Assembly: GCA_031553225.1 (NCBI GenBank)
Contig: JAVBLU010000021.1
Coordinates: 1 to 20,173, forward strand
Direction of reading: 5' to 3'
Length of the DNA stretch: 20,173 nt
Origin: JAVBLU01 sp031553225
GTDB taxonomy: Bacteria > Bacillota > Clostridia > Christensenellales > UBA1750
Made by a program: the position numbers and the translations under genes. This document shows, piece by piece, positions 1 to 6,829 of the stretch (the stretch's first letter is position 1; the number at the start of each line of letters is the position of its first letter). A model generated the notes under the pieces. The model was not told where the DNA came from and searched no databases. It saw only the letters and a program-made list of their open reading frames with translations.

Positions 1-128
1 ACGCTGCCGTCGTCGGTGATCCCAATGTAGATCACGCCGCCATTTGTGTTAGCGAAGGCGATGACCGTCTTGCTGATATCGGCTACATATTCGCGTTTGA
101 ATTCGGTCGTCACATTTTCCATGAGCAC
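1..128 (-). CDS. AlbA_2 (Schlafen-like) putative DNA-binding/ATPase protein, 5' end only
   Basis: This is a partial leftward gene whose 3' part lies outside the window. The visible 42 codons include TTEFKREYVADI followed by the segment IAFANTNGGVIYIGITDDG. This is the N-terminal core of the AlbA_2 (Schlafen AlbA_2) domain, which is usually followed by a helix-turn-helix and often annotated as an ATP-binding protein or transcriptional regulator. I prefer the GTG at 128-126 because GAGGTG (136-141 on the minus strand) lies 7 nt upstream; an in-frame ATG at 122-120 is the alternative. A good promoter with an operator-like inverted repeat lies just upstream. Its position at the inferred end of an integrated element suggests it is element cargo or regulation. 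The family call is fairly sure; the role is not known. Confidence 0.72.
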   Translation of the reverse strand, partial: MLMENVTTEFKREYVADISKTVIAFANTNGGVIYIGITDDGS

Positions 129-163
129 AATGCATCACCTCGTGTTTTACTCATTCTGCTACC

Positions 164-192
164 ATTTTAATCATTCTAATCATACGCGTCAA
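164..192 (-). promoter_or_regulatory. sigma-70-type promoter of the AlbA_2 gene
   Basis: On the minus strand a -35 box TTGACG (192-187) is followed after exactly 17 nt by a -10 box TAAAAT (169-164), upstream of the AlbA_2 ribosome binding site. Matches to consensus and spacing are good. An inverted repeat brackets the -35 box. Confidence 0.7.
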
Positions 193-209
193 GAGAATTA
201 TTAGAATGA
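171..209. repeat. inverted repeat, probable operator
   Basis: The perfect 10-bp inverted arms TCATTCTAAT (171-180) and ATTAGAATGA (200-209) are separated by 19 nt and flank the -35 box of the leftward promoter. A further TCATTCT half-copy lies at 151-157. The symmetry and placement suggest a repressor operator, possibly autoregulatory. The binding protein is unknown. Confidence 0.5.
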
Positions 210-263
210 TAGGCACCCTTGCAAGCATCCTACAAAGGAGGATGCCCTACTCCCAGAGACCTG

Positions 264-342
264 ACCCTGAAACATTGCAGTTTTACCCTAAATAAAATGA
301 CCCTAAATAAAAGTCACTATGACCCTAAACCTGACCCTAAAT
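264..342 (+). repeat. cluster of short direct repeats (ACCCTAAA type)
   Basis: Five same-strand copies of ACCCT(A/G)AA begin at 264, 285, 300, 322 and 334. The copies at 285-297 and 300-312 are identical over 13 bp (ACCCTAAATAAAA), and a weaker sixth copy, ACCCTGTGAAAT, begins near 399. They lie just inside the inferred element end, where integrase arm-type or excisionase sites would be expected. They could instead be binding sites of another element protein. Confidence 0.6.
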
Positions 343-464
343 GGTGTGCCAAACTGAACCGCACGCAAGACAACGCCAGACTATACAACGGACTGAAAAC
401 CCTGTGAAATGGGGATTTGATCGGATCACAGAATACAGCGAAACACTGCAGAAACCGCTGTCAT

Positions 465-514
465 TCTCCTTGGCAAGGACGAGGTCACCAGTTCGAATCT
501 GGTTAAGAGCACCA
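465..514 (+). tRNA. tRNA 3' half (partial; likely tRNA-Thr), probable attachment site
   Basis: From the anticodon loop onward this is a canonical tRNA. It has loop TTGGCAA (470-476), 3' anticodon strand GGACG (477-481), variable loop AGGTC, T-stem ACCAG/CTGGT around TTCGAAT, acceptor strand TAAGAGC, discriminator A and CCA (512-514). The 5' anticodon strand reads TCTCC instead of the CGTCC needed to pair fully with GGACG, and no D-arm or 5' acceptor (expected GCTCTTA) lies upstream. The 3' half resembles clostridial tRNA-Thr(GGT); the apparent GGC anticodon may come from the junction with the element. It is therefore a non-functional partial copy left by integration, with the complete tRNA presumably at the other end of the element. 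Confidence 0.65.
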
Positions 515-515
515 C

Positions 516-550
516 AAAAATCCCGCAAACAGTGCGTTTGCGGGATTTTT
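516..550 (+). terminator. intrinsic terminator of the tRNA remnant
   Basis: A perfect 15-bp stem (516-530 with 536-550) closes a 5-nt AGTGC loop and ends in a run of five T, directly after the tRNA CCA. It is the expected original tRNA terminator, supporting chromosomal origin of the sequence from the tRNA 3' half rightward. Confidence 0.85.
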
Positions 551-587
551 GTGTTCCCTAATTTACATGATTGGAGCTGGTACCAGT

Positions 588-944
588 ATGGATGAGCTCA
601 ACTTTTTGCAAAACAACATCAACCTTTTCAGTGGTCTATTTGCGTCCCCCATCGTCGGCGGCCTGATCGACAAAGACATCGATGTCCTGCTCATCCTCGA
701 CCAGTACGAGCAGCAATACGAAGCCGGAAACTATGCTCAATGCGTATTCATGGTCAAGCTGTTGGTCCTCATCACAGATCACCCGTTGCCTCCGGAAATG
801 GATGCGTTCACCGCCACTCCCGAAGGAGTGGCAATGATGGCTCTTGAGTTTTTCGCGGACTTCCAGGACATATATCAGGAGATTGTCGAAGAGATTAACG
901 AAGACGAGTTTATACTTTGCAATACCACAGGAGTCTTGCATTAA
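588..944 (+). CDS. small acidic hypothetical protein
   Basis: I do not recognise the family. The ATG at 588 gives 118 residues. GGAG at 573-576 lies 11 nt upstream, a little far but the best site. Longer starts (ATG 567, TTG 549) would run into the tRNA terminator and are less likely. The protein is acidic, with predicted helices (LLILDQYEQQYEAGNYAQ, then ALEFFADFQDIYQEIVEEI), a proline-containing middle (HPLPPEMD), no signal peptide and no transmembrane segment. The YEAGNYAQ region is faintly reminiscent of a helical-repeat or immunity-type protein, but no function can be assigned. Its stop codon overlaps a strong terminator, so it is monocistronic. Confidence 0.6.
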   Translation: MDELNFLQNNINLFSGLFASPIVGGLIDKDIDVLLILDQYEQQYEAGNYAQCVFMVKLLVLITDHPLPPEMDAFTATPEGVAMMALEFFADFQDIYQEIVEEINEDEFILCNTTGVLH

Positions 945-978
945 AAGCCAAGCGCGTCATTATGCGCTCGGCTTTTTT
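943..978. terminator. bidirectional intrinsic terminator
   Basis: Outer arms AAAAGCC (943-949) and GGCTTTT (970-976) and inner arms AGCGC/GCGCT (951-955, 964-968) enclose an 8-nt loop, with one A.C mismatch. The plus strand ends in six T. On the minus strand the same hairpin ends in GGCTTTTAA, so it can also stop the leftward operon ending at 1024. Confidence 0.85.
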
Positions 979-1023
979 GACTCAGTACAAACTACATATC
1001 ATGATAGACCATCGCGTTGATGA

Positions 1024-2013
1024 CTAATCCAACACCATCTCCATGCACCGTTTCCGCCACAGACGCTCGTATTCCACGTGAGGCACGATCCTTTGAGTCA
1101 AGTCGATGGGGCTGCGAATGCCTTCCTCATCGCACCACCGAACGTCCATCGCGTAGGCGCGCATGTCGAGGTCGTCCTCGTCCCAGTAAACCGGAACGCT
1201 CTCCCAGCCCGCCAAATGCGCCGCGACGGCGCGGGTGTGGCCGTCGGTCATGAGAGTGTGGCCCTCAAAGCGTCTCACGGGGATCGGGTCAAAGCTTTCT
1301 TTGCTTGCCGGATCGAACCACTCCCGCACCAGCCGCAACTTACCCTCGCTGATGTACAGCTGACTGGGCTGAAGATCTGCGAGGGGCAGCGAGAATGTCT
1401 TATCGGCGGGAACGCGAACGCGGCGGCGCTCCATGAATTCCTGGCGGGTCAGCCGATAGTGGTACTGCCACCGTCCCTTCTGCGGCTGGGGCGTCAGCGG
1501 TTCTTCAAGAATCCGCGCAAAGCCGTGCTTCTCCCACATCCTGCGGCTGCGGACATTGTAATCCTCGCAGAAGCAATGGAGCACGTCCACATGCTCGCCG
1601 CAAAACGCGAAGTCCACCATCATGCCGATGAACTGCGTGCCGATGCCCTTGCCCCAATAGGCCTTTTCCCCGATGGACATGTCGATGCGCCGGACATCCA
1701 TACTTTCGGGGTACAGGGCCTTTACTTCAGGCAGGTTCATCTTCTGCAACCAGCACTCGCCGATGGGAACGCCGTCCGCCTCAATCAGGAAGCAAAAGGC
1801 GTTCTTCGACACGCCGCCATAGATTTGGTGAACGGTGTTCGGCCCATAGGAAAGATTGGTGTCCGCCGTGCCGCCCTCCGTCCAGAAGAGAACCGCCGGG
1901 TCGGCGCACCATTTGTAGAGAAGCGGCAGGTGCTCGTCGCACAGCGGACGCAGCACGATATCGACATCGTTACCGCCGTACAGGGTGACGTCGTGGGTTT
2001 TGATGACGATCAC
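1024..2013 (-). CDS. GNAT acetyltransferase fused to a ParB-like C-terminal domain
   Basis: This is the last gene of the acetyltransferase operon. I chose the GTG at 2013-2011 because AGGAG (2026-2022) lies 8 nt upstream and the start falls 2 nt after the previous stop; an in-frame ATG at 2034 has no such site. The protein has 329 residues. Residues about 15-190 form a GNAT domain resembling aminoglycoside 6'-N-acetyltransferases: acidic FWTEGG near the start, acetyl-CoA loop YWGKGIGT (about 119-126), and NVRSRRMWEKHGF as the C-terminal GNAT helix. Residues about 205-329 contain an LxxLxxSQLYIS segment, PIPVRRFEGH and the motif DGHTR (about 257-261), typical of ParB/sulfiredoxin-like folds. 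The fused architecture suggests a modifying enzyme with an added nucleotide-binding or ATP-using module. The substrate is unknown. Confidence 0.82.
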   Translation of the reverse strand: MIVIKTHDVTLYGGNDVDIVLRPLCDEHLPLLYKWCADPAVLFWTEGGTADTNLSYGPNTVHQIYGGVSKNAFCFLIEADGVPIGECWLQKMNLPEVKALYPESMDVRRIDMSIGEKAYWGKGIGTQFIGMMVDFAFCGEHVDVLHCFCEDYNVRSRRMWEKHGFARILEEPLTPQPQKGRWQYHYRLTRQEFMERRRVRVPADKTFSLPLADLQPSQLYISEGKLRLVREWFDPASKESFDPIPVRRFEGHTLMTDGHTRAVAAHLAGWESVPVYWDEDDLDMRAYAMDVRWCDEEGIRSPIDLTQRIVPHVEYERLWRKRCMEMVLD

Positions 2014-2015
2014 CG

Positions 2016-2894
2016 TCACCACTCCTTTTTCCACAATTCACGGTTACATAGGATGTCAAAGCCGATGGAGGTGTAGAACTCACGTGATCCGCCAAAGCAA
2101 TACTTCGCGCCCCGCGATTTCGTCTTTTTCATGGCCGCGGTCAGCGCGACGGTCGCCAAACCCATGCGGCGGTACTTCGGCACGGTGGCCAGGGGTTCCA
2201 GGTAGGCGTAACCATTCCTCTCGTCCAGCCACATGCCCAGCGCACAGGCGTACTCGCCGTCCGGCGCGACGACGATGGTCATCAGCGACAGATCGGCACG
2301 CGGCGCGTTCCATCCGAAAACCCTGCCGTCAACATCGTCGTCTGGGGTATCGCCGTGGTCAAAGCCTTTCCAGAAACAGTGATGCAGCTTCATGTAATCG
2401 ACGTTTGATCCATCGATGAGAGAAAACCCATTTGGAAGCGCTCGGTCAAGAAATAGCTTGGTATAGTTAAAAACCTTGACGGGATCGGTATCGTCAAGCG
2501 TATATCCGCTGGCTTTGAGCAAATCCTGTTTCTCCGGCTCTCGATCGGTGATCCATACTTTCAGGCTGTGTTTGCCGCCGGCTGCAACCGACAGCTCCTT
2601 TTCCGCCCACATTAGTAGATCGGGAAGCAACGCATCGTACCCTTTCTTGACGTGCATGTGGCAGTCGCCCATCTTCATTTCGAAGCATGCTATGCCTACA
2701 ATATTTCCATCATCCTCCCAAATCCCGAAATGATGGGTTTTGAAATAATCAAAATACGAGTGCATGTGCGCGTACTCGAAGTATTGCGGCAACAAAAAGC
2801 TGTTTAGTGTAATCGGGTCGTAGGTTTCCTCTAGAAAGCGATGAACCCGTTCAAAATCCGCAAGAACCTTGTATCTTCTTTGTGTGACGCTCAT
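2016..2894 (-). CDS. GNAT family N-acetyltransferase (tandem, N-half degenerate)
   Basis: The 292-residue protein starts at the ATG at 2894, with AGGAGG and spacing from 2901-2911; an upstream in-frame extension to 2969 overlaps the preceding gene and lacks support. The C-terminal half (about 160-290) is a clear GNAT domain: beta strand YLEPLATVP, acetyl-CoA loop YRRMGLAT and SREFYTSIGF near the end. The N-terminal half (HFGIWEDDGNIVGIACFEM, KHSLKVWITDREPEKQDLLKAS) looks like a second GNAT fold without a clear acetyl-CoA loop, as in other two-domain GNATs where one half is structural. Its start lies 1 nt after the upstream methyltransferase stop, so translation is probably coupled. It acts in the cytoplasm; the substrate is unknown. 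Confidence 0.85.
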   Translation of the reverse strand: MSVTQRRYKVLADFERVHRFLEETYDPITLNSFLLPQYFEYAHMHSYFDYFKTHHFGIWEDDGNIVGIACFEMKMGDCHMHVKKGYDALLPDLLMWAEKELSVAAGGKHSLKVWITDREPEKQDLLKASGYTLDDTDPVKVFNYTKLFLDRALPNGFSLIDGSNVDYMKLHHCFWKGFDHGDTPDDDVDGRVFGWNAPRADLSLMTIVVAPDGEYACALGMWLDERNGYAYLEPLATVPKYRRMGLATVALTAAMKKTKSRGAKYCFGGSREFYTSIGFDILCNRELWKKEW

Positions 2895-2895
2895 G

Positions 2896-3702
2896 CTATT
2901 TATCCTCCTTTGTTGCTGAAAACCCAACCCACTGCGGCAGCGCCGCGAAGGGGTTTTTCGTCCAGTCAAACCTGGCGTATCCGTCGGCCTCGGCTTCCTC
3001 CGTCGTCTTGTACCACCAGCAGTCGAAGGAACCTAGCTGCGAGTGGAACTCCTCCATGTGCCGGATGGTCAGCCCCGCGCCCAGCATGGCGTTGACCAAG
3101 TCCATGACGCGCCAGCCGTATGTGGGTACTTCGCCAAACGGGCCGGTGCTCTCGTACAGCTTCTTGACGACGAACTGTCCCTTATCGGCGGCGTCGCCGT
3201 CGAATGGGCGGATGAACGGGTGCGTCTCGAACATGATAGCGCTGCCGCCGGGTTTGAGCACGCGGTGGATGCTGCGGTACATGGCGGGCAGATCGTCGAT
3301 CCAAACATGTACACCATTGGACGTGTAGACCAGGTCGTATGCGCCGTTGGGTATGCGCTCAAGCTTCATGGTGTCGTCCTGAACAAAAGCGATGTCCCAG
3401 CCCTGCGCGTCGGCAATGGTTTTAGCATTATGAAGCTGCCGCTCGGCGATGTCCGCCGACGTGACTTTCGCGCCCAGCAGGTGAAACGCGAATACCGCGC
3501 CGTTGTCGCCGCTGGAGGGCACGAGCACGCGCTTTCCGCGAAGATCGGGCAACGCCGAGGTCAGCATTTCGCGCACGCCGACCGGGAACGCCCACATGGG
3601 GTCTGCGATAAACCTTTCGATGATGCCTTCTGAGTAGATTCTGCCGTAATATTTGTCCGAGCCAAGGTTCCAGTCCTCGGCGATGATGTCGGTGTGTTTC
3701 AT
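2896..3702 (-). CDS. class I SAM-dependent methyltransferase
   Basis: The 268-residue protein starts at the ATG at 3702, 9 nt after AGGAGG; the start overlaps the upstream GNAT stop as ATGA. The Rossmann methyltransferase motifs are in order: motif I KRVLVPSSGDNGAVFAFHL (the usual ExGxG acidic/glycine pattern is relaxed to PSSGDNG), motif II AKVTSADIAERQL with the acidic SAM-ribose residue, motif III FVQDDTM, motif IV DLVYTSNGVHVW and motif V RVLKPGG. The C-terminal part (MEEFHSQLGSFDCWWY) is typical of small-molecule methyltransferases of the UbiE/COQ5-like Methyltransf_11 type. The acceptor substrate cannot be told from sequence. Its place among GNATs suggests modification of the same class of molecule. 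Confidence 0.88.
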   Translation of the reverse strand: MKHTDIIAEDWNLGSDKYYGRIYSEGIIERFIADPMWAFPVGVREMLTSALPDLRGKRVLVPSSGDNGAVFAFHLLGAKVTSADIAERQLHNAKTIADAQGWDIAFVQDDTMKLERIPNGAYDLVYTSNGVHVWIDDLPAMYRSIHRVLKPGGSAIMFETHPFIRPFDGDAADKGQFVVKKLYESTGPFGEVPTYGWRVMDLVNAMLGAGLTIRHMEEFHSQLGSFDCWWYKTTEEAEADGYARFDWTKNPFAALPQWVGFSATKEDK

Positions 3703-4244
3703 GTTGAGCTTCCTCCTGTGTATTCCTCCGCGAGCAAGCCGTAAATAAGCCTGTCGTGCCGCCTCCCGGCAAAGTATTTCGCCTTGCGCTCGCGCCCCTC
3801 CATCGTAAACCCGCATTTTTCCAGCACGCGCTGCGAACCGATGTTGTTTTCCTGCGTGCTGGCCGAAACCCGCTCCAGCCCGAGGTGGCAAAAGCCATAC
3901 CGCAGCATCGTCCTGGCCGCGTCAGTTGTGTAGCCTTTGTTGCGATATTCAAGCTTCGTCAGCCCGTATCCCAGCGAGCAACAGCGGTTTTGCCAGTCCA
4001 AGTCTTGCAGGGCAATATCGCCGATGACCGTGCCATCGGCCAGGAAGATTCCAAGTCGTATGTGCGTATTGCCTTGCTTCTTTTGAATGTCGTCAAACCA
4101 CTCATCCGCGTTCGCGGAAGACCGGCCCACGATGAACGGCTCGGTGAGCTGTGAAAAATCAACCTCGGTGTCTTCCCAAACCTTTTTGCAATCCACACGT
4201 TCTAACGTGGCGAGAGTCACCTTTTCGCCTTGCAGACTAACCAT
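3699..4244 (-). CDS. RimJ/RimL-type GNAT N-acetyltransferase
   Basis: The 181-residue single-domain GNAT starts at the ATG at 4244, with AGGAGG (4259-4254) 9 nt upstream. It overlaps the upstream gene by 8 nt and the downstream one by 4 nt. It matches the Acetyltransf_3 (RimJ/RimL) pattern: N-terminal VTLATLERVDCKKVWED, central strand SLGYGLTKLEYRNKGYTTDA, in which YRNKGYTT is the acetyl-CoA-binding loop, and the closing ENNIGSQRVLEKCGF with YGLLAEEY at the end. RimJ/L relatives acetylate protein N-termini or small molecules; several resistance enzymes share this fold. The exact substrate is unknown. Confidence 0.9.
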   Translation of the reverse strand: MVSLQGEKVTLATLERVDCKKVWEDTEVDFSQLTEPFIVGRSSANADEWFDDIQKKQGNTHIRLGIFLADGTVIGDIALQDLDWQNRCCSLGYGLTKLEYRNKGYTTDAARTMLRYGFCHLGLERVSASTQENNIGSQRVLEKCGFTMEGRERKAKYFAGRRHDRLIYGLLAEEYTGGSST

Positions 4245-5985
4245 CGTCCTTGTCCTCCTCCAATACTTTTTCATACTCGAACCGATACTGGTAGTAGCCC
4301 ATCTTCCGGTGCAATCCCTGCGAGCGTATGTTTTCGCAGCCCGTGCCCGAGCGGATCACCCTTGCGCCGCTGTGCTTCGCCATTCTCTCGGCATAATCCA
4401 TTAGGTACGATGCGACGCCGCTTTTGCGGAAGGCTTCCTCGACGTAGATGTCCTGCACATCGGCCCACACGAAAGACGCATCTTCCCCATGGAAGGGAAC
4501 CCATAGATAGCCCACGGGCTCTCCCGATTCGGCTTTGATGATCTCAGCAATGGTGCGCGTGTCATCCATGCTCTGGGTCAGCGCGGAGAGAAAGCCGTCT
4601 TGCTGGGCGGTATTGGCAAACCAGTCCGCGCGGTACGCCTCGTAGGATTTCTTGCGCGCCCACGGGGTGTCGCATTCGTAGTTGACGCGACAGTGCCGCT
4701 CAAGGATGTAGTCGCGGTCAGCGGCCAAGTCGATCCTTGCATGGCGCAAACCCGTTGGAAAGGGCTGGCGCGCGACGTCTTCCACCGCCCACTCATAAAT
4801 GCACGTCCTGCGCTGGCCATCGCGGTACATGCCCGTCCACGCCGGCGTATCGACGGTTTCCTTAAGCGTCGCCCCGATTTTTTCGCAAACGCGGCGGGAG
4901 GGAACGTTGTTCTCGTCGGTGGCAATGAGCACATGCTTGTAACCGCACCAAACAAGAAATGGGCGCAGAGCGAGGCAGGCCTTCGTCACATAGCCACGGT
5001 TGCGGTACTCTTCCTTGATTTCGTAGCCGATCTGCCCGCAATAGCGGATGTTGATCGTGTACCCGATCCAGACATGGATGCCGCCCACCCAGTTGCCATC
5101 CGCGTTGATATCGAAGCGGTAGAACTGCGTAAAGCCGCTGTTCGGCTGTTCCAGGTTGATCTTGTCGTTGTAGAGTGTGACGTTTTCATAGCGGTAGATC
5201 GGGGTTTGCAGATGATCGAAGTTGGCTGTAGGACTGTAGCGCTTTTTTTCCTCCGTTGCCTTCACAGCCTCGAATATGTAGGAGCCGCCGTCCTCCCGTT
5301 CCTCGGCGACCTCAAACCCGCTCTCGCGAAACGCCTCCAACCATTCATCGCGGGTGTAGCTTTGCAGATAAAAGGCGTGCTCAAAGCTCTCAATGTGGCC
5401 GCTCTCATCCTCTGCGTAGAATGTCTGCGCGATATGGCATCGGCCGGTCTGGGCGTCGATGCGGGTGTCGCCGGTTTTCCAGACTTTCAGGTGCGGGTAC
5501 ATTTGTTTCAGTGGATAAAAGGTTTCGCCCGGGTGTGCGCTCGACGCCGCGCCGGGCGTCCGCATGCCGGTCTTGATGACCATACAGCCGCCGTCCCGCA
5601 AGTGGTTGTTGATACACGCGAGTGCTCTTTTCACGTCCTCTATCGTCAAGAGATGCCCGAAGTCCATGCTGAAGCAAAAGTCGGCGGGCGGAATGTCGAA
5701 GCGGAAGTCGCGCACATCACCTTCGCGTAGCGTAAGCCCCGGCACATCGCCAAAGCGCTTCCCGCCCTCGGCGATCATCTCCGGCGTGATGTCAAACGCC
5801 GTCACGCTCATGCCGCGCTCGGCCATATACGCGCCGGTCGCGCCCCACGCGCACATGGGGAGGAGGACGTTGTTGCCGTATCGTTTGGCATAGGTATACC
5901 AATAATCGTGTTCGGCGGTGCGGTCGTGCCCGCTCCAATCCCAGAATTGGGCGTGCTTTGCGTAGTTGCCGATCTCGCTTGTCAT
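4237..5985 (-). CDS. trimodular protein: SAM methyltransferase + two GNAT domains
   Basis: The 582-residue protein is much longer than either family alone. Residues about 1-250 form a class I methyltransferase: motif I NNVLLPMCAWGATGAYMAERG, motif II VTAFDITPEMI, then EGDVRDFRFD and DFCFSMDFGHLLTI. Residues about 270-410 form a RimJ/L-type GNAT with IGYEIKEEYRNRGYVTKA and NNVPSRRVCEKIGA. Residues about 415-575 form a second GNAT with VQDIYVEEAFRKSGVASYLM and ENIRSQGLHRKMGYY. The ATG at 5985 overlaps the upstream stop (ATGA) and GAGAGG lies just before it. No stop or frameshift occurs at either module boundary, so the fusion appears genuine. It probably performs sequential modifications on one substrate; that is inference. 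Confidence 0.87.
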   Translation of the reverse strand: MTSEIGNYAKHAQFWDWSGHDRTAEHDYWYTYAKRYGNNVLLPMCAWGATGAYMAERGMSVTAFDITPEMIAEGGKRFGDVPGLTLREGDVRDFRFDIPPADFCFSMDFGHLLTIEDVKRALACINNHLRDGGCMVIKTGMRTPGAASSAHPGETFYPLKQMYPHLKVWKTGDTRIDAQTGRCHIAQTFYAEDESGHIESFEHAFYLQSYTRDEWLEAFRESGFEVAEEREDGGSYIFEAVKATEEKKRYSPTANFDHLQTPIYRYENVTLYNDKINLEQPNSGFTQFYRFDINADGNWVGGIHVWIGYTINIRYCGQIGYEIKEEYRNRGYVTKACLALRPFLVWCGYKHVLIATDENNVPSRRVCEKIGATLKETVDTPAWTGMYRDGQRRTCIYEWAVEDVARQPFPTGLRHARIDLAADRDYILERHCRVNYECDTPWARKKSYEAYRADWFANTAQQDGFLSALTQSMDDTRTIAEIIKAESGEPVGYLWVPFHGEDASFVWADVQDIYVEEAFRKSGVASYLMDYAERMAKHSGARVIRSGTGCENIRSQGLHRKMGYYQYRFEYEKVLEEDKDDG

Positions 5986-6815
5986 ACTTCCCTCTCCATT
6001 TCGACGCTTTCGCGGGTCACATCATGGCACGCAAACAAGCCCTGGTATTCTGATCTTAAGTAAAATTCGACCTCGTCAAGCCCTGCCGCGTTTCCACACT
6101 CGCGGATACTCAACACGGTGGCGGCGTCTGGACGCTTGTCGCTCCAATACAGCACCAGCGCACGTTTCTCGCCTTGCCTGTATCTGAACTGCAGGTGGCC
6201 ATCCGGATGATAAGCCGTTGTGACCGCGTAATCACTACACGCGGGATTGTGATTGGCGATCTCGTACATATGCCTTCCCGACGATTGGCACAGACCAAAC
6301 ACAAACTCATGCGCGTTAGCCGTCTCCACCGTCATGATGGCCGGCTGACGACCTCGCACCATAGTAGCGTTTGCGGTCGTCGGGCATGTGCAGCAATAAA
6401 TCTCATCGGTATCGGTAAACCCATACTTACGGTAGAAACTGTGTGCGCGCTCATCCTCGGGTATCGTGCGGAGCCAAAACGCACCGATGCTTTTCGCGTA
6501 CGCGTGCCCATCGTCCAGCATCGCCGTACCTATGCCCCTGCCGCGCAGATCGCAGTCGACCTGCATGATGCCGAGATATAGAAGCTTTCTGCCGCAGTCA
6601 TGGGTTTCGATCCATTCAGCGTAACCGGTTATGCCGTCTCCGTCGTAGGCGGCGACCATATAGAAGCCGCGTGTAACACTTCGCCTGATGAAAGCCAAGC
6701 ACTCGTCGTGCCTGTGCCACGGGACAACCTCGTCATCCCGAAAAACGCGGACGATACCGGGAACAATACGATCCAGATCCTTGCCGTCTACGCGGCGAAC
6801 GGTTGTGTTGCTCAT
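5982..6815 (-). CDS. GNAT acetyltransferase with an unassigned C-terminal domain
   Basis: The 277-residue protein starts at the ATG at 6815, with GGAGGT (6827-6822) 6 nt upstream and 14 nt after the preceding stop; the in-frame ATG at 6833 is less well placed. Residues about 1-150 are a GNAT: MVAAYDGDGITGYAEWIE, then LYLGIMQVDCDLRGRGIGTAML, where LRGRGIGT is the acetyl-CoA loop, and AHSFYRKYGF. Residues about 150-277 (ETANAHEFVFGLCQSSG, HNPACSDYAVTTAY, FRYRQGEKRALVLYWSDKR) match nothing I recognise; they could be a diverged second GNAT or a substrate-binding domain. The 3' end overlaps the trimodular gene by 4 nt. Confidence 0.85.
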   Translation of the reverse strand: MSNTTVRRVDGKDLDRIVPGIVRVFRDDEVVPWHRHDECLAFIRRSVTRGFYMVAAYDGDGITGYAEWIETHDCGRKLLYLGIMQVDCDLRGRGIGTAMLDDGHAYAKSIGAFWLRTIPEDERAHSFYRKYGFTDTDEIYCCTCPTTANATMVRGRQPAIMTVETANAHEFVFGLCQSSGRHMYEIANHNPACSDYAVTTAYHPDGHLQFRYRQGEKRALVLYWSDKRPDAATVLSIRECGNAAGLDEVEFYLRSEYQGLFACHDVTRESVEMEREV

Positions 6816-6829
6816 CGTCTGACCTCCGT

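Larger units (their letters stand above)
1..469. mobile_element. terminal segment of an integrated element abutting a tRNA 3' end (inferred)
   Basis: Everything left of the tRNA remnant appears foreign to it. There is no tRNA 5' half, the composition is more AT-rich than the genes to the right, a cluster of direct repeats sits about 130-200 bp from the tRNA junction, and an AlbA_2-type gene is present. Tyrosine-recombinase elements commonly integrate into tRNA 3' halves and carry arm-type direct repeats near the junction. The integrase and the other end would lie outside the window, so this is inference. The 336 bases between the AlbA_2 start and the tRNA remnant contain the promoter and repeats but no credible gene. 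Confidence 0.45.

Noticed and set aside
264..342. Direct repeats as a possible CRISPR array
   Set aside because: Units are only 9-13 bp, spacing is irregular (12-22 bp) and no cas gene is seen.
337..528. Minus-strand 63-codon ORF containing NQIRTGDLVLAKE
   Set aside because: This is antisense to the tRNA 3' half; such sequences are common spurious ORFs opposite tRNA genes.
1078..2076. 332-codon plus-strand ORF opposite the GNAT-ParB gene
   Set aside because: It is a shadow frame: it lacks a ribosome binding site and family motifs, while the minus strand encodes a clear GNAT.
4600..5730. 376-codon plus-strand ORF opposite the trimodular gene
   Set aside because: Shadow of the methyltransferase-GNAT-GNAT frame; no ribosome binding site or recognisable domain.
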